A DNA stretch of 58,667 bases. Origin: Corynebacterium lubricantis DSM 45231 (lineage in GTDB: Bacteria > Actinomycetota > Actinomycetes > Mycobacteriales > Mycobacteriaceae). Each line of letters begins with the position of its first letter. The stretch's first letter is position 1. The stretch lies in the NCBI RefSeq assembly GCF_000379425.1, contig NZ_KB902189.1, positions 1 to 58,667 of the forward strand, read 5' to 3'. Under the pieces are notes generated by a model, which saw only the letters and a list, made by a program, of their open reading frames with translations, was not told the DNA's origin and searched no databases. This document shows positions 46,926 to 56,340 of the stretch, one piece after another. Both the position numbers and the translations under genes were made by a program.

Positions 46926-47942
46926 CTAGCCAACAGAGATATCCGGAGAGCCACTCACGATCAACATCCCGAGCGGAATCGATGTGTCTGAAGGGAAGGC
47001 GAGGTGCTCGGGTGTCGTGGTGATCGTGACATGTTGGCCGACGTAGGGTTCCCAGTCCATGGAGGTGTCGTGGGGTGTTGCGAGGCGGATCTTCTCAACA
47101 GACTCGGTATGAAAATCCCCGGCCTTGCTGGCAGTGACCTCTTGCGGGGAGTCCAGGACGAGCTGGATATATCCCGGGATGTCGGGTTCACCATTGGGAG
47201 TAGGGCGCCCGTTCATCGCCTCGACAGCTGTTTGATTAATGACGGTTCCGCTAAAGGTGATGGCATTCGCGGGAGTCGAGGTGTTTCCGGCGTTCTGGAC
47301 AAAGCCCAGGTGGCTCGGATCGTTGGTATCGAACCATGAGAGCACGGCGTGATCGGGGTGACCCGCTTCAATCTGGTAGGAATCCTCGGTGCTGGGGACC
47401 AACTGGTCTCCGTGCAACTCGTATAACGTGTCCTTGCCGGTAGGCGAGATTGATTGCCAGGTCATCTCGTGTATGCCTGTGCCCGTGCGAGACGCTGCAA
47501 CATCAGCGCGGCCGCCACCAGCTGACCGAGCACCGGCGATGAGGACATGCGGGGAGTGGATGAGCTCCCCGGAGGATTGGTCGATGGTAAACACCATGAC
47601 AGGAGTAAATTCACGCCCGTTGACCTTGATCAATAGTTCAGGAGAGGAATCTCCGGTGGCTTCGACAACCGCGTAGGAATAGGTGCCGTCGGGTTCGTGC
47701 TCCGCCGACGAGTTCACCGGGTAGGCGGAAGGATCGGACAGGACAGCAGCGTAGATTTCTTCCGGATTCAGCGTTTCTGGGGCCTTTTCAGGTGCGGGAG
47801 TAGTCGTTTGAGTGATGGTGACGACCTTGATGGGTTCCTCACTGCTCGAGGGCGAACACGCGCTCGACGCAATGGACACTGCGCCGACGGTGAGGAAAGT
47901 AGCGAAGCGGCGAGAGGGTGTGCGCGGGCGGTCGTGGGCCAT
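46926..47942 (-). CDS. Putative lipoprotein of unknown function
   Basis: A 338-residue exported protein. The N-terminus has a signal sequence with a possible lipobox (VSIASSAC near residue 29). A proline-rich linker (TTTPAPEKAPETLNP) follows, then about 280 residues that I do not recognise. It is on the minus strand, 6 bp after comEC ends, and divergent from holA. It probably lies on the outer face of the membrane. Confidence 0.65.
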   Translation of the reverse strand: MAHDRPRTPSRRFATFLTVGAVSIASSACSPSSSEEPIKVVTITQTTTPAPEKAPETLNPEEIYAAVLSDPSAYPVNSSAEHEPDGTYSYAVVEATGDSSPELLIKVNGREFTPVMVFTIDQSSGELIHSPHVLIAGARSAGGGRADVAASRTGTGIHEMTWQSISPTGKDTLYELHGDQLVPSTEDSYQIEAGHPDHAVLSWFDTNDPSHLGFVQNAGNTSTPANAITFSGTVINQTAVEAMNGRPTPNGEPDIPGYIQLVLDSPQEVTASKAGDFHTESVEKIRLATPHDTSMDWEPYVGQHVTITTTPEHLAFPSDTSIPLGMLIVSGSPDISVG

Positions 47943-48088
47943 GGGTCTCCTCGAAATCCAGTTGTCGGCGTGTCCCAGGTGACTTTAACTACGGGAGGCA
48001 TTAATTTCTGCATAATTGAAAATATTTACCAATAGTTCATGCGGGCGTGCACAGTCCTCGTGTCGAGAGGGGAGGCTAAACTTTAAGC

Positions 48089-49015
48089 ATGCTTAATCCC
48101 GTTCACTTCGTCGTCGGAGAAGATACGTTCCTGCAGGAACGCGCCACGCAAATGATCATCGATCAGGCTGACCCGCGCGCGGACGTGAGCAAGTTCAAGG
48201 CCAGTGAAGTGACCGAGGGGGAGCTCCTGCAGGCAACCAGCCCCAGCCTGTTCGCCGAGGAACGCGTTGTGGTGATCACGCAGATGGAGGTTGCCAGCAA
48301 AGACACCACTCAGCTGGTGCTCGAATCCATGGTGAATCCAGCTCCCGGGATGACCATGATCGTCTGCCATTCGGGCGGGGGTCGGAATAAGGCCCTCGTC
48401 GCGAAGTTCAAAAAGGCCGGCGAAGTCCACGATGCGAGCCCCCTGAAATACGACAAACTGACCAAGTGGGTGGCGAATGAATTTCGTCGCTATAACGTCC
48501 GGCCAACCCCCGACGTGGTGGCGGCGCTGCAAGAGTCGGTGGGCTCGGATCTGCGTGAGCTCGCCTCGGCGGTGCAGCAGCTGGTGGAGGACAGCGACGG
48601 GGAACTCACCGTGGCTACCGTGCGTGCCTATTACACAGGTGTGGCGGAGGTTTCAGGATTCGATATCGCTGATGCCGCCATCCGCGGCGACGTCAACCGC
48701 GCGCTGGGATCTACGCGCCGGGCCCTGCAACTCGGAGTCAGTCCGGCCGCGATTTCGGCGGCGCTGGCGATGAAGGTGGGCGATATTGCCAAGCTCTACA
48801 CCACGCGCGGGGACCCGGCGCAGATCGCGCGGACGGTGGGAATGCACCCCTATGGCGTGAAGCAGACCATGCAGATCGCGCGCGGCTGGTCGGGTGATGC
48901 GATTAGTCAGGCCGTGATCATCGTTGCGGATTTGGATGCCGAGGTGAAGGGCCAAGGCGGCGAACCCGAGTACGCGCTTGAGGATGCTGTCCGGCGCATT
49001 GCCAAATTGGCATGA
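48089..49015 (+). CDS. holA: DNA polymerase III subunit delta
   Basis: Clamp-loader delta subunit of 308 residues; opens the beta clamp. An N-terminal NPVHFVVGEDTFLQERA start and the KFKASEVTEGELLQATSPSLFAEERVVVI stretch are typical. The C-terminal domain includes VRAYYTGVAEVSGFDIADAAIRGD. It is in the conserved comEC-holA-rpsT neighbourhood. The next gene starts 14 bp beyond the stop. Confidence 0.92.
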   Translation: MLNPVHFVVGEDTFLQERATQMIIDQADPRADVSKFKASEVTEGELLQATSPSLFAEERVVVITQMEVASKDTTQLVLESMVNPAPGMTMIVCHSGGGRNKALVAKFKKAGEVHDASPLKYDKLTKWVANEFRRYNVRPTPDVVAALQESVGSDLRELASAVQQLVEDSDGELTVATVRAYYTGVAEVSGFDIADAAIRGDVNRALGSTRRALQLGVSPAAISAALAMKVGDIAKLYTTRGDPAQIARTVGMHPYGVKQTMQIARGWSGDAISQAVIIVADLDAEVKGQGGEPEYALEDAVRRIAKLA

Positions 49016-49029
49016 TAAATTTTTATCCT

Positions 49030-49422
49030 ATGAGCACTAACAACGAGGTACCGGACGACGTTCAGGAATTCGCCACCAAATTATTCAACTTCGCCCGCAA
49101 CGGCGATCTCACCCTTGCTGAATATATCGACCAGGGGGTCGATGTGAACATGAGCAACCAGGACGGAAACACCTTCCTCATGCTCGCGTCCTACTCTGGT
49201 CACGCGGAGCTGGTGGATGCACTCATCGCTCGCGGCGCCGATGTGAACAAGCACAACGATCGCCACCAAACCCCGCTGGCTGGTGTGATTTTCAAGAAGG
49301 AAGACGAGATCATCGACGCGCTGCTCGCCGCCGGGGCGGATCCGCGGTTCGGCATGCCGAATGCGATTGATACTGCGCGGATGTTCGGCCGCGAGGACCT
49401 TGTGGCCAAGTTCGAGAAGTGA
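49030..49422 (+). CDS. Ankyrin-repeat protein
   Basis: A 130-residue protein with about three ankyrin repeats (for example DGNTFLMLASYSGHAELVDALIARGADVN). The ATG at 49030 is used. Small bacterial ankyrin proteins of this size bind partner proteins; no partner is visible here. Its end overlaps the start of the LysE-type gene by 4 bp (GTGA). Confidence 0.82.
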   Translation: MSTNNEVPDDVQEFATKLFNFARNGDLTLAEYIDQGVDVNMSNQDGNTFLMLASYSGHAELVDALIARGADVNKHNDRHQTPLAGVIFKKEDEIIDALLAAGADPRFGMPNAIDTARMFGREDLVAKFEK

Positions 49423-50072
49423 ACTTAGCTGACCTCGGGGCGATCGTATTAGTCAACATGGTCGGGGCGTTGACACCTGGCCCCGATATCGTCTTGATCA
49501 CCCGCACGGCGACCAAGTCCCGCAAACATGCCCTCGCCACGACCGCAGGCATCCACGTCGGAGTGTTATTTTGGTGCACCCTGACCGTCCTCGGGGCGGC
49601 CGCACTTCTGCATGCCTTCCCGTGGATTTTAGAATTCGTGCAGATTATCGGCGGCGCATGGATCCTGTGGATGGGCATTTCCATGATCCGCGGTGGCATC
49701 AAGGAGCGCAACAACCCACCGGCAGACACCGAGGAGGCGGAAGCACGGTTGGGCAGTCTGCGCAGCGCATTCGTTAAGGGCTTGACGACGAATCTCTCCA
49801 ACCCAAAGATCGTGCTGTTTTTGGCGGCTCTGGTTGCACCACTGCTGCCACCTGCGCCCTCGATCGGGGTAGCGGTGATCGTGATTGCTGCGCTGTTTTT
49901 CTCGTCGTTAATTATCTTTGTGACGTTGAGCCTGGTGATTTCCACTCAACGTGTCCGCCAGGCGCTGCTGCGAGCCGGACCGTACATTGACATCGCAGCG
50001 GGCCTGTTCTTCCTTGTGGCCAGCTTGTTCCTTTTCACCCGTGGGGTGACGGGGCTGCTGGAGATCTACTAA
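49419..50072 (+). CDS. LysE/RhtB-family amino-acid exporter
   Basis: A 217-residue membrane protein of the LysE/RhtB family. Six hydrophobic segments are visible; the N-terminal motif VNMVGALTPGPDIVLITRTAT and FVKGLTTNLSNPKIVLFLAAL are characteristic. It likely exports an amino acid such as threonine or homoserine, but the substrate is not determined. It starts at a GTG overlapping the ankyrin gene stop. The convergent esterase begins directly after its stop. Confidence 0.85.
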   Translation: MNLADLGAIVLVNMVGALTPGPDIVLITRTATKSRKHALATTAGIHVGVLFWCTLTVLGAAALLHAFPWILEFVQIIGGAWILWMGISMIRGGIKERNNPPADTEEAEARLGSLRSAFVKGLTTNLSNPKIVLFLAALVAPLLPPAPSIGVAVIVIAALFFSSLIIFVTLSLVISTQRVRQALLRAGPYIDIAAGLFFLVASLFLFTRGVTGLLEIY

Positions 50073-50963
50073 TTACAGGTTGTTGAAGAAGGTGGCGACC
50101 TGCTGGCTCGCCGAAGGATCCGTGAACCAGGTGTGCCCACCGCCGTTGACGCGAACGACCTGAGTGGGTGCGGAGCAATTGTTGCGGTTGAACACAGTGG
50201 TGTTGCCGACCTCGCGTTGCGAGGAGGTGGTGGAGCAGCCGTTCTTATTCGCCATGGTGTTAAAGACCTGGGAGACCGATTGGTACGGTGCGCCATGGCG
50301 GGTTCCGCCGTTGTAGGCAACCGTATCGTCGTTAGTCCCATGCATGATCAGGGTGGGAACATTGCCGGCTGCGCAATTGGTGACGGTCGGGTTGTAGTAA
50401 GCGCCTGCTACACCTGCGACGCCAGCAACCAAATCCGGAGCGTGGCAGCCAAGCGCCAGCGCCATGCCGCCGCCGTTGGAGAGGCCGGTGGCGTAGATTT
50501 CGTGCTGGTTGACTCCGTAGCGGCTGACCAAGTCGTTGATGACGTTGCGGACGTAAGTCACGTCTCCGTTGACCGAGATGTTCGAGTAAGGTGCGCCGCC
50601 CCAGGCGTAAAGGTTGTCAGTCAACGATGCCTCAGCGTAAACCACCAGCGTGTTCGAGGCGAGGTAGTTTTCTAGCTTGGCGTAGCCCTGAGTTTGGGCA
50701 GCGCTGTGTTGCCAACCACCGAACATTAACACCACTTGGGTGGCGGTGCCTGGAGTAAACGAGTCCGGTACCGCGACCTTGTAGGTGCGGCCAGCGATGT
50801 TGTGAGTAAAGGTGGTGCGTGTATTGGCGGCTTCGGCGACCGCGCCGAGAGCGGACGACAGCTCTGACGATGCGTTTTGAGCGGTGGCGTGAGGCGCGAA
50901 GGCTGCACCTGAAAGGGCCAAGGCAAGTACGCCTGCGATCAGGCGTCGTGAAGTTTTCAGCAC
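50073..50963 (-). CDS. Secreted polyhydroxybutyrate-depolymerase-type esterase
   Basis: A 296-residue exported hydrolase of the LpqC/PHB depolymerase type. It has a signal peptide (about 1-28, MLKTSRRLIAGVLALALSGAA...). The nucleophile is in ATGLSNGGGMALALGCHAPD, the acid in LIMHGTNDDTVAYNGG, and the histidine in VNGGGHTWF. Such enzymes cleave aliphatic or aromatic esters; the natural substrate is unknown. It lies downstream of rpsT on the same strand, but a terminator separates them. Confidence 0.82.
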   Translation of the reverse strand: MLKTSRRLIAGVLALALSGAAFAPHATAQNASSELSSALGAVAEAANTRTTFTHNIAGRTYKVAVPDSFTPGTATQVVLMFGGWQHSAAQTQGYAKLENYLASNTLVVYAEASLTDNLYAWGGAPYSNISVNGDVTYVRNVINDLVSRYGVNQHEIYATGLSNGGGMALALGCHAPDLVAGVAGVAGAYYNPTVTNCAAGNVPTLIMHGTNDDTVAYNGGTRHGAPYQSVSQVFNTMANKNGCSTTSSQREVGNTTVFNRNNCSAPTQVVRVNGGGHTWFTDPSASQQVATFFNNL

Positions 50964-50980
50964 GATTCTAAAGCCTAAAC

Positions 50981-51025
50981 TAAAAGCCGGTCTATCGCGC
51001 AGAATTCGCGATAAACCGGCTTTTA
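50981..51025 (-). terminator. Terminator after rpsT
   Basis: AAAAGCCGG pairs with CCGGCTTTT and an inner CTATCGCG pairs with CGCGATA, giving a long stem with A/T ends. It sits 18-62 bp past the rpsT stop, before the esterase start. Confidence 0.88.
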
Positions 51026-51042
51026 AAGTTCAAGCGTGACGC

Positions 51043-51306
51043 TTAATCCATCTTGTTCAGGGCCTTTGCCATGTTGGACTTCTTGTTAGCCGCGTTGTTG
51101 CGGTGGAAGACGCCCTTGGTGACAGCCTTGTCCAGCTGACGGGAAGCAACGCGCAGCTGGGTCTCAGCTGCTGCCTTGTCGCCGCCTTCAACGGTCTCGC
51201 GGAACTTACGCAGCTCGGTGCGGACAGCGGAACGGACGGACTTGTTGCGCAGACGACGCTTCTCGTTGGTGAGAACGCGCTTCTGCTGCTGCTTGATGTT
51301 TGCCAT
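51043..51306 (-). CDS. rpsT: Small-subunit ribosomal protein S20
   Basis: An 87-residue basic helical protein ([21 protein letters not shown]...) that binds 16S rRNA early in assembly. The C-terminal [14 protein letters not shown] motif is conserved. It is preceded by a structured leader and followed by a terminator, so it is a single-gene unit. Confidence 0.96.
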   Translation of the reverse strand: MANIKQQQKRVLTNEKRRLRNKSVRSAVRTELRKFRETVEGGDKAAAETQLRVASRQLDKAVTKGVFHRNNAANKKSNMAKALNKMD

Positions 51307-51367
51307 GAAGATACCTCTTGAATATCGATGTTGAATGAACCAGTCGATCTACCCACGAAGGGATTGC

Positions 51368-51421
51368 TGCACCAGCATTTTTAAGACGCGAACCCAAGGT
51401 CCTGCCCGCGTTGCTGGTGCA
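51368..51421 (-). promoter_or_regulatory. Structured leader of rpsT
   Basis: On the rpsT strand TGCACCAGCA (51412-51421) pairs perfectly with TGCTGGTGCA (51368-51377); inside, ACGCG pairs with CGCGT. A TAAAGT about 51455-51460 (read on the minus strand) may be the -10 of a promoter, giving a leader of about 150 nt. S20 represses its own translation in Escherichia coli; a similar role here is inferred. Confidence 0.45.
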
Positions 51422-51469
51422 CCCTTGAAGAAAGTGGGTGTGAACAACACGTCGACTTTAGCAGGTGGG

Positions 51470-52351
51470 TTACTGCGGATCCAAAAAAGTCTTTCTCGCC
51501 TCCGTCGGTGTTAACGAAGTATGCCGTGCGAAGTACTTGACGAAGTTGCTCGCATCATCGAATCCCAGCTGGGCACCGATGCGGGCGATGGGCTCGTCGC
51601 TATGCGCGAGCAGGCGTTTCGCCTCCAGGATAACGCGCCTGTCAATGAACTCTTTGGCACTGACACCGACGGCTGCATGAGTGGCGCGAGTCAGGGTCCG
51701 CGGCGAGTACAGCAAAAGTTTGGCGTAGTAGGCCACATCGCGGTGCTCGGCGAAATCCCGCTCGACCGCGTTGCGCAATTCCATAAAGATCGGCTCGTGA
51801 GCACGGTGGGGAGTGCTGGCTGGCTTGTCAATATTTCCCAGCCGCAGCAGCAGGGCACTCAGGAGGTGCACAAGAATCGCTGACCTCACCTTCGCGGGCG
51901 TTGCGTCGAGCTCGAATTCGCAGCGCAGATGGTCGACGGCATGGGTCAAGGCACGGGTGTCGTCGCCAATTGGGTTCAACAGGGTGGGGCCGAAAGGGTT
52001 GTCGATAGCTAGCTGGGCGGCAAGCTGAGGCGCAAGAGTCGAGGAAGGGAACATAACGACGACTCCCTCTGCCTGGTCGAGCCCGCGGAATTGTTGCACT
52101 TGGCCCGGGCGGACCCAAAGCCACATTCCTTCCGAGACGGCGTAGTCGCGGAAGTCCACCATGTGCCACAAAACCCCGGAGGTGACGGTGAGCAGCAGGT
52201 GGAAATCCGGCCGCTGAGGGCGGTGGGCAGCAGGATTCGTGGTCATGCGCTGAGCCAAGGTGGCAAGGGAAATGACCTCTACGCCGGAGTCGTCGGGGTG
52301 GGCGGGTGTGTAGAGGATCTCGCGGATGTCGTCTAGTCCGTTTTTTACCAT
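51470..52351 (-). CDS. AraC-family transcriptional regulator
   Basis: A 293-residue AraC/XylS regulator. An N-terminal cupin-like sensor domain (SGVLWHMVDFRDYAVSEGMWLWVRPGQVQQF) is followed by the two helix-turn-helix motifs in about the last 90 residues (YAKLLLYSPRTLTRATHAAVG and PIARIGAQLGFDDASNFVKYFARHTSLTP). It is divergent from the DsbA-like gene (88 bp between starts), so that gene is its likely target. Effector not determined. Confidence 0.87.
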   Translation of the reverse strand: MVKNGLDDIREILYTPAHPDDSGVEVISLATLAQRMTTNPAAHRPQRPDFHLLLTVTSGVLWHMVDFRDYAVSEGMWLWVRPGQVQQFRGLDQAEGVVVMFPSSTLAPQLAAQLAIDNPFGPTLLNPIGDDTRALTHAVDHLRCEFELDATPAKVRSAILVHLLSALLLRLGNIDKPASTPHRAHEPIFMELRNAVERDFAEHRDVAYYAKLLLYSPRTLTRATHAAVGVSAKEFIDRRVILEAKRLLAHSDEPIARIGAQLGFDDASNFVKYFARHTSLTPTEARKTFLDPQ

Positions 52352-52439
52352 TATGCGTCCCGAGGATACCTCGTTTGTGGCCCGCTTCAGGGATAGCTTT
52401 AAGAATCAAGACAGCAAAGAGACACTGAAGGAGAATCCC

Positions 52440-53090
52440 ATGAACGATCGTATTCAACTCACTTACGCATTCGACGCCTACTGCGGCTGGTGCTACGGCT
52501 TCGGCCCCAGCCTGCGGAAGTTCGCCGCGGACAATGCTGATCGGGTTGATATCAAGGTTCTGTCGGGAGGCCTGTTCGCTGGCCCGCGTGCCGGAGCCAT
52601 TGGCGCGTACCCACATATCCCAGGTGCAAACGCGCGCATTGCAGCACTGACCGGGGTCGAGTTCGGCGAGTCCTATAACGAGGTCCTAGAAAAGGGCGAG
52701 TTCGTGATGGACTCCACTGATCCGGCGATTGGGTTGGTGGCTCTGCGTCGCCAGGTGCCTGAGCGTGCGGTGGAAATTGCCGGAGCCATCCAGCGGGCGT
52801 GGTACTTCGCCGGCGCCGATCTCGGTGACGTGGAGGTTTACCGCTCGATCGCGACCGAGTTTGGTCTGGACGCTGACCAGGTGGCTGCTGACTTCGCCAA
52901 GCCTGAAACTCAGGAGGAAGCCCTAGAAGACTTCCGCCAACTGCGAGAGATGGGCGTTGATTCTTACCCCACACTTTTGCTGCACACCGAAAGTGGCACG
53001 CACCGCCTCGGTGGTCCAACAACGAAGCCGGAGGCGCTGACCGCTGCTTTGGACCAGCACCTCAGCGCGAAGAATGCAGTGCAGAACTAA
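52440..53090 (+). CDS. DsbA-family (FrnE-like) thioredoxin-fold protein
   Basis: A 216-residue cytoplasmic thioredoxin-fold protein. The active-site motif is CGWC in FDAYCGWCYGFG; no signal peptide is present, so it is a cytoplasmic oxidoreductase of the FrnE/2-hydroxychromene-isomerase type. The cis-proline region is DSYPTLLLHTESGTHRLGG. The ATG at 52440 follows AAGGAGAA by 5 nt. Divergent from an AraC regulator that may control it. Confidence 0.8.
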   Translation: MNDRIQLTYAFDAYCGWCYGFGPSLRKFAADNADRVDIKVLSGGLFAGPRAGAIGAYPHIPGANARIAALTGVEFGESYNEVLEKGEFVMDSTDPAIGLVALRRQVPERAVEIAGAIQRAWYFAGADLGDVEVYRSIATEFGLDADQVAADFAKPETQEEALEDFRQLREMGVDSYPTLLLHTESGTHRLGGPTTKPEALTAALDQHLSAKNAVQN

Positions 53091-53698
53091 GCCCAACGGA
53101 AGGTAGCGCGCAGGCGGTTTGCTACCACCTCGAAACGCGACCGAGGGAAGAGAATACCGCGCCGACTGACCTGGGTTTCGGGGACGACGATGGTTTTGTC
53201 CAGCCGCAGCCAACACTGCTCGGCGTTAGTATCCCATTCGCCATTGCCAATCTCGAGCCACTCGGATTTGTTGGCGTGGCCCTTATGGGAGGAAATGAGC
53301 AGGCCCAAGACGTTTTGCATATTCCGCCCGATAACCAACATGGAGCGCTCCTGGGGTGGCGATGACGGCACCGTCACCCATACGACTTCCCCTGGTTCCG
53401 CATACCCGTCCAGGTCCGGGGAGTAATAAATCGAGCGTGCGAGATGCTCAGTTGGATCAACCTGCAGCGCTGCGGCCACGCTATGAGTCTGTTTCGTGGC
53501 GGTGATGCCAAGGCGTTGATTAAGCTGTGTCAGGCCCTGATCAAGCGCAGTGAGTTTATTCGCCCTGGCGTTGGCGCGTTCCTCAGCGCGTTCTTTTCGC
53601 GCTGCGCGACGCTGCGATACACGTCCGTTGGACTTGTCTGGTTGGCTGCCCGCCGTGCCTTCCGGGGTGGAGTTGCGGCGCGGGCGAAAGATACTCAT
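53087..53698 (-). CDS. PemK/MazF-domain protein
   Basis: A 203-residue protein. The first about 60 residues are strongly basic and helical (RVSQRRAARKERAEERANARANK), and the rest has a PemK/MazF-type fold (EPGEVVWVTVPSSPPQERSMLVIGR, QNVLGLLISS). No antitoxin gene is beside it, and the same type of gene sits near lepA in relatives, so it is probably a housekeeping nucleic-acid-binding protein and not a toxin pair. Overlaps the DsbA-like stop by 4 bp. Confidence 0.65.
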   Translation of the reverse strand: MSIFRPRRNSTPEGTAGSQPDKSNGRVSQRRAARKERAEERANARANKLTALDQGLTQLNQRLGITATKQTHSVAAALQVDPTEHLARSIYYSPDLDGYAEPGEVVWVTVPSSPPQERSMLVIGRNMQNVLGLLISSHKGHANKSEWLEIGNGEWDTNAEQCWLRLDKTIVVPETQVSRRGILFPRSRFEVVANRLRATFRWA

Positions 53699-53896
53699 AG
53701 TCGTTCTTTTCGCGTTGCGTTTGGTGCTTGTGGGACATGCTAATGGTGACTAACCGTAGTGAGTTTATGCTATCAGATTCAATCGATCGAAAGTACTAGA
53801 TGGGCAGAGCGTGAGCGTGGACTGGCACCCTGTCAAAAAAGCGAATAATTAGCTTTTATGCATGCCAAATCGAAAGATTTCATGGTCGGCAATTTG

Positions 53897-53919
53897 GGCT
53901 CAGATTTCGGCTCAGATTT
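53897..53919 (+). repeat. Short direct repeat ahead of lepA
   Basis: GGCTCAGATTT occurs twice with one base between. It lies in the 325-bp gap between the MazF-domain gene and lepA. A 43-codon reading frame (53858-53989) covers it without a ribosome binding site; I see no other gene in the gap. Confidence 0.6.
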
Positions 53920-54023
53920 GGGTGGTGCAGTGCCGGTGTGCGAGTTGGATTACCGGGTTCAGAAATATCGCCTTCCTTGGGTAGAGTAGGAAAGGTTAAT
54001 TACTAGAAGGGACCCGTGCGGCT

Positions 54024-55880
54024 ATGGCAAAAAAGTTTGAAAATTTCGCCGAGACTACGTTTACGGATCCTGCTCGGATTCGTAACTTCTGCATTATCGC
54101 CCACATCGACCACGGTAAGTCCACCTTGGCTGATCGCATTCTGCAGCTCTCCAACGTCATCGATGCGCGCGATATGCGTGACCAGTACCTGGACAACATG
54201 GATATCGAGCGTGAGCGCGGAATCACCATCAAGGCGCAAAACGTGCGCCTGCCGTGGGTGCCTCGCTCCGGCGAATTCGAGGGCGAGCAGATCGTCCTGC
54301 AGATGATCGATACCCCAGGACACGTCGACTTTTCCTATGAAGTTTCCCGCGCGCTCGAAGCGTGTGAAGGCGCCATTTTACTTGTCGATGCTGCTCAGGG
54401 CATCGAAGCGCAGACCTTGGCCAACCTCTACATGGCCATTGACAAAGGCCTGGAAATCATCCCCGTGCTGAACAAGATCGACCTGCCTGCAGCCGATCCT
54501 GAAAAGTACGCGTTTGAGATCGCCAACATTATCGGCTGCGAGCCAGAAGAGGTGCTGCGCGTCTCCGGTAAGACTGGCCAGGGTGTTGAAGAGCTGCTCG
54601 ACAAAGTCGTCGAGATGGTGCCACCGCCGGAGTCTCCCAACGGTGCGGATGCCCCCGCTCGCGCAATGATCTTTGACTCGGTCTACGACACCTACCGAGG
54701 TGTGGTGACTTACATTCGTATGGTCGACGGAGAGCTGCGCCAAGGCGAGAAGCTCCACATGATGAACACCGGTACCAACCTGGAGCTGCTGGAAATCGGC
54801 GTGGTCTCACCGACCGCGAAGAAGGTCAAGGGACTCGGCCCCGGCGAGGTCGGCTACCTGATCACTGGTGTGAAGGATGTCCGTGAAACCAAGGTCGGCG
54901 ACACCGTCACTTCCTTGACCAAGGGCGCGACCGAGCCACTGCAGGGCTACGAAGACGTCAAGCCGATGGTCTACTCAGGGCTGTTCCCTGTGTCCCAGGA
55001 AGATTTCCCCGTGCTGCGTGAATCCCTGGAAAAGCTCCAGCTCAACGACGCCTCGCTGACCTGGGAGCCAGAGACTTCTGTCGCGCTGGGCTTCGGTTTC
55101 CGCTGTGGCTTCCTCGGCCTGTTGCACATGGAAATCACCCGAGACCGCCTCGAGCGCGAATTCGATCTCGATCTCATCTCCACCGCCCCTTCGGTGACCT
55201 ACCGCGTGATTGCGGAGGATGGCGAGGAAAAGTACGTGCACAACCCTTCGGATTGGCCGGGCGGCAAGCTCCGCGAGATCTACGAACCGATTGTGAACAT
55301 GACCATCATCGTTCCTTCCGAGTTCGTCGGCCCTACCATGGAACTCTGCCAGCAGAAGCGCGGCCAGATCAAGAACATGGACTACTTGTCGGAAGATCGC
55401 GTCGAGCTGCGCTATGTCATGCCGCTCGGCGAGATTATCTTCGACTTTTTCGACATGCTGAAGTCGCGCACCAAGGGCTATGCCTCGCTGAACTACGAAG
55501 AAGCAGGCGAGCAGGAAGCCGACCTGGTCAAGGTGGACATTCTGCTTCAGGGTGAGCCGGTGGATGCCTTCTCGGCGATCGTGCACCGCGATAACGCTCA
55601 GTGGTACGGCAACAAGATGACGAAGAAGCTCAAAGAGCTCATCCCGCGTCAGCAGTTCGAGGTGCCCATCCAGGCGGCGATCAACTCGAAGATCATTGCA
55701 CGTGAGAATATTCGCGCGCTGCGCAAGGACGTGTTGTCCAAGTGCTACGGCGGCGATATTTCGCGTAAGCGCAAGCTGCTGGAAAAGCAGAAGGCCGGTA
55801 AGAAGCGCATGAAGAATATCGGTTCTGTGACCGTGCCACAAGAGGCCTTCGTTGCGGCGCTGTCCACGGACGAAGAATAA
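54024..55880 (+). CDS. lepA: Elongation factor 4 (LepA)
   Basis: Ribosome-associated GTPase of 618 residues, back-translocase or initiation-linked factor. The G domain has [14 protein letters not shown] (about 29-42), ERGITIKAQ and [24 protein letters not shown]. The EF-G-like domains II-V follow, with the LepA-specific C-terminal domain ending [17 protein letters not shown]. Complete and normal. A truncated gene lies 16 bp after it on the opposite strand. Confidence 0.97.
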   Translation: MAKKFENFAETTFTDPARIRNFCIIAHIDHGKSTLADRILQLSNVIDARDMRDQYLDNMDIERERGITIKAQNVRLPWVPRSGEFEGEQIVLQMIDTPGHVDFSYEVSRALEACEGAILLVDAAQGIEAQTLANLYMAIDKGLEIIPVLNKIDLPAADPEKYAFEIANIIGCEPEEVLRVSGKTGQGVEELLDKVVEMVPPPESPNGADAPARAMIFDSVYDTYRGVVTYIRMVDGELRQGEKLHMMNTGTNLELLEIGVVSPTAKKVKGLGPGEVGYLITGVKDVRETKVGDTVTSLTKGATEPLQGYEDVKPMVYSGLFPVSQEDFPVLRESLEKLQLNDASLTWEPETSVALGFGFRCGFLGLLHMEITRDRLEREFDLDLISTAPSVTYRVIAEDGEEKYVHNPSDWPGGKLREIYEPIVNMTIIVPSEFVGPTMELCQQKRGQIKNMDYLSEDRVELRYVMPLGEIIFDFFDMLKSRTKGYASLNYEEAGEQEADLVKVDILLQGEPVDAFSAIVHRDNAQWYGNKMTKKLKELIPRQQFEVPIQAAINSKIIARENIRALRKDVLSKCYGGDISRKRKLLEKQKAGKKRMKNIGSVTVPQEAFVAALSTDEE

Positions 55881-55896
55881 AGCGAGGAATAAGTAG

Positions 55897-56340
55897 CTAG
55901 AACCGGCCCTCGTACGTGTACACGTGCGCGGGACGCGGGTTGGAAGGATCCGGCACGGGCAACCGCGCCGGCTTTACCGCCCCGGTTTCTGCTGCCCGCT
56001 CCCGTGCCCACGGCACAGCGCGGGCATCCAGTAGGTCTGCCACGGCCACGGAATCTGGCACTTCAGAAGCACCACGAGCCCGCAGCGACGCAGCGGTATG
56101 CGCAATCTCGTCTGGTGCCAGCCCTTGGTGGAGCTTCCACTTCCCGGTTACCGAGGTGATCTCGATGTCCACGGCGACCAACGCACCCAGCACTCCATTG
56201 ACCAGCTGTGGATCCGAGTGCGTGCCCACGCGCCACGTATCGTCAAACTGGCTCTTCCGGATCCGGAGTGCGTAGCGGGGATGCTGCGGTGATGCGGTGA
56301 GGCACAAGATGTAGGGGTCCTGGGGGTGTGAGGATTGCGG
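55897..56340 (-). pseudogene. PaiB-like FMN-binding regulator, 5' truncated
   Basis: About 147 codons remain of a protein whose C-terminal domain resembles the PaiB/FMN-binding negative regulator family (LVAVDIEITSVTGKWKLHQGL, followed by IAHTAASLRARG and VADLLDARAVP). The N-terminal half is missing: the reading frame continues at about 56340 into an ISL3-type transposase instead. It is convergent with lepA. Family assignment is moderate. Confidence 0.6.

Noticed and set aside
53087..53698. A toxin-antitoxin system
   Set aside because: Only the MazF-like part is present; no small antitoxin gene overlaps or adjoins it.
55914..55925. Palindrome ACGTGTACACGT
   Set aside because: It lies within the coding end of the PaiB-like remnant (His-Val-Tyr codons) and is likely a by-product of coding.
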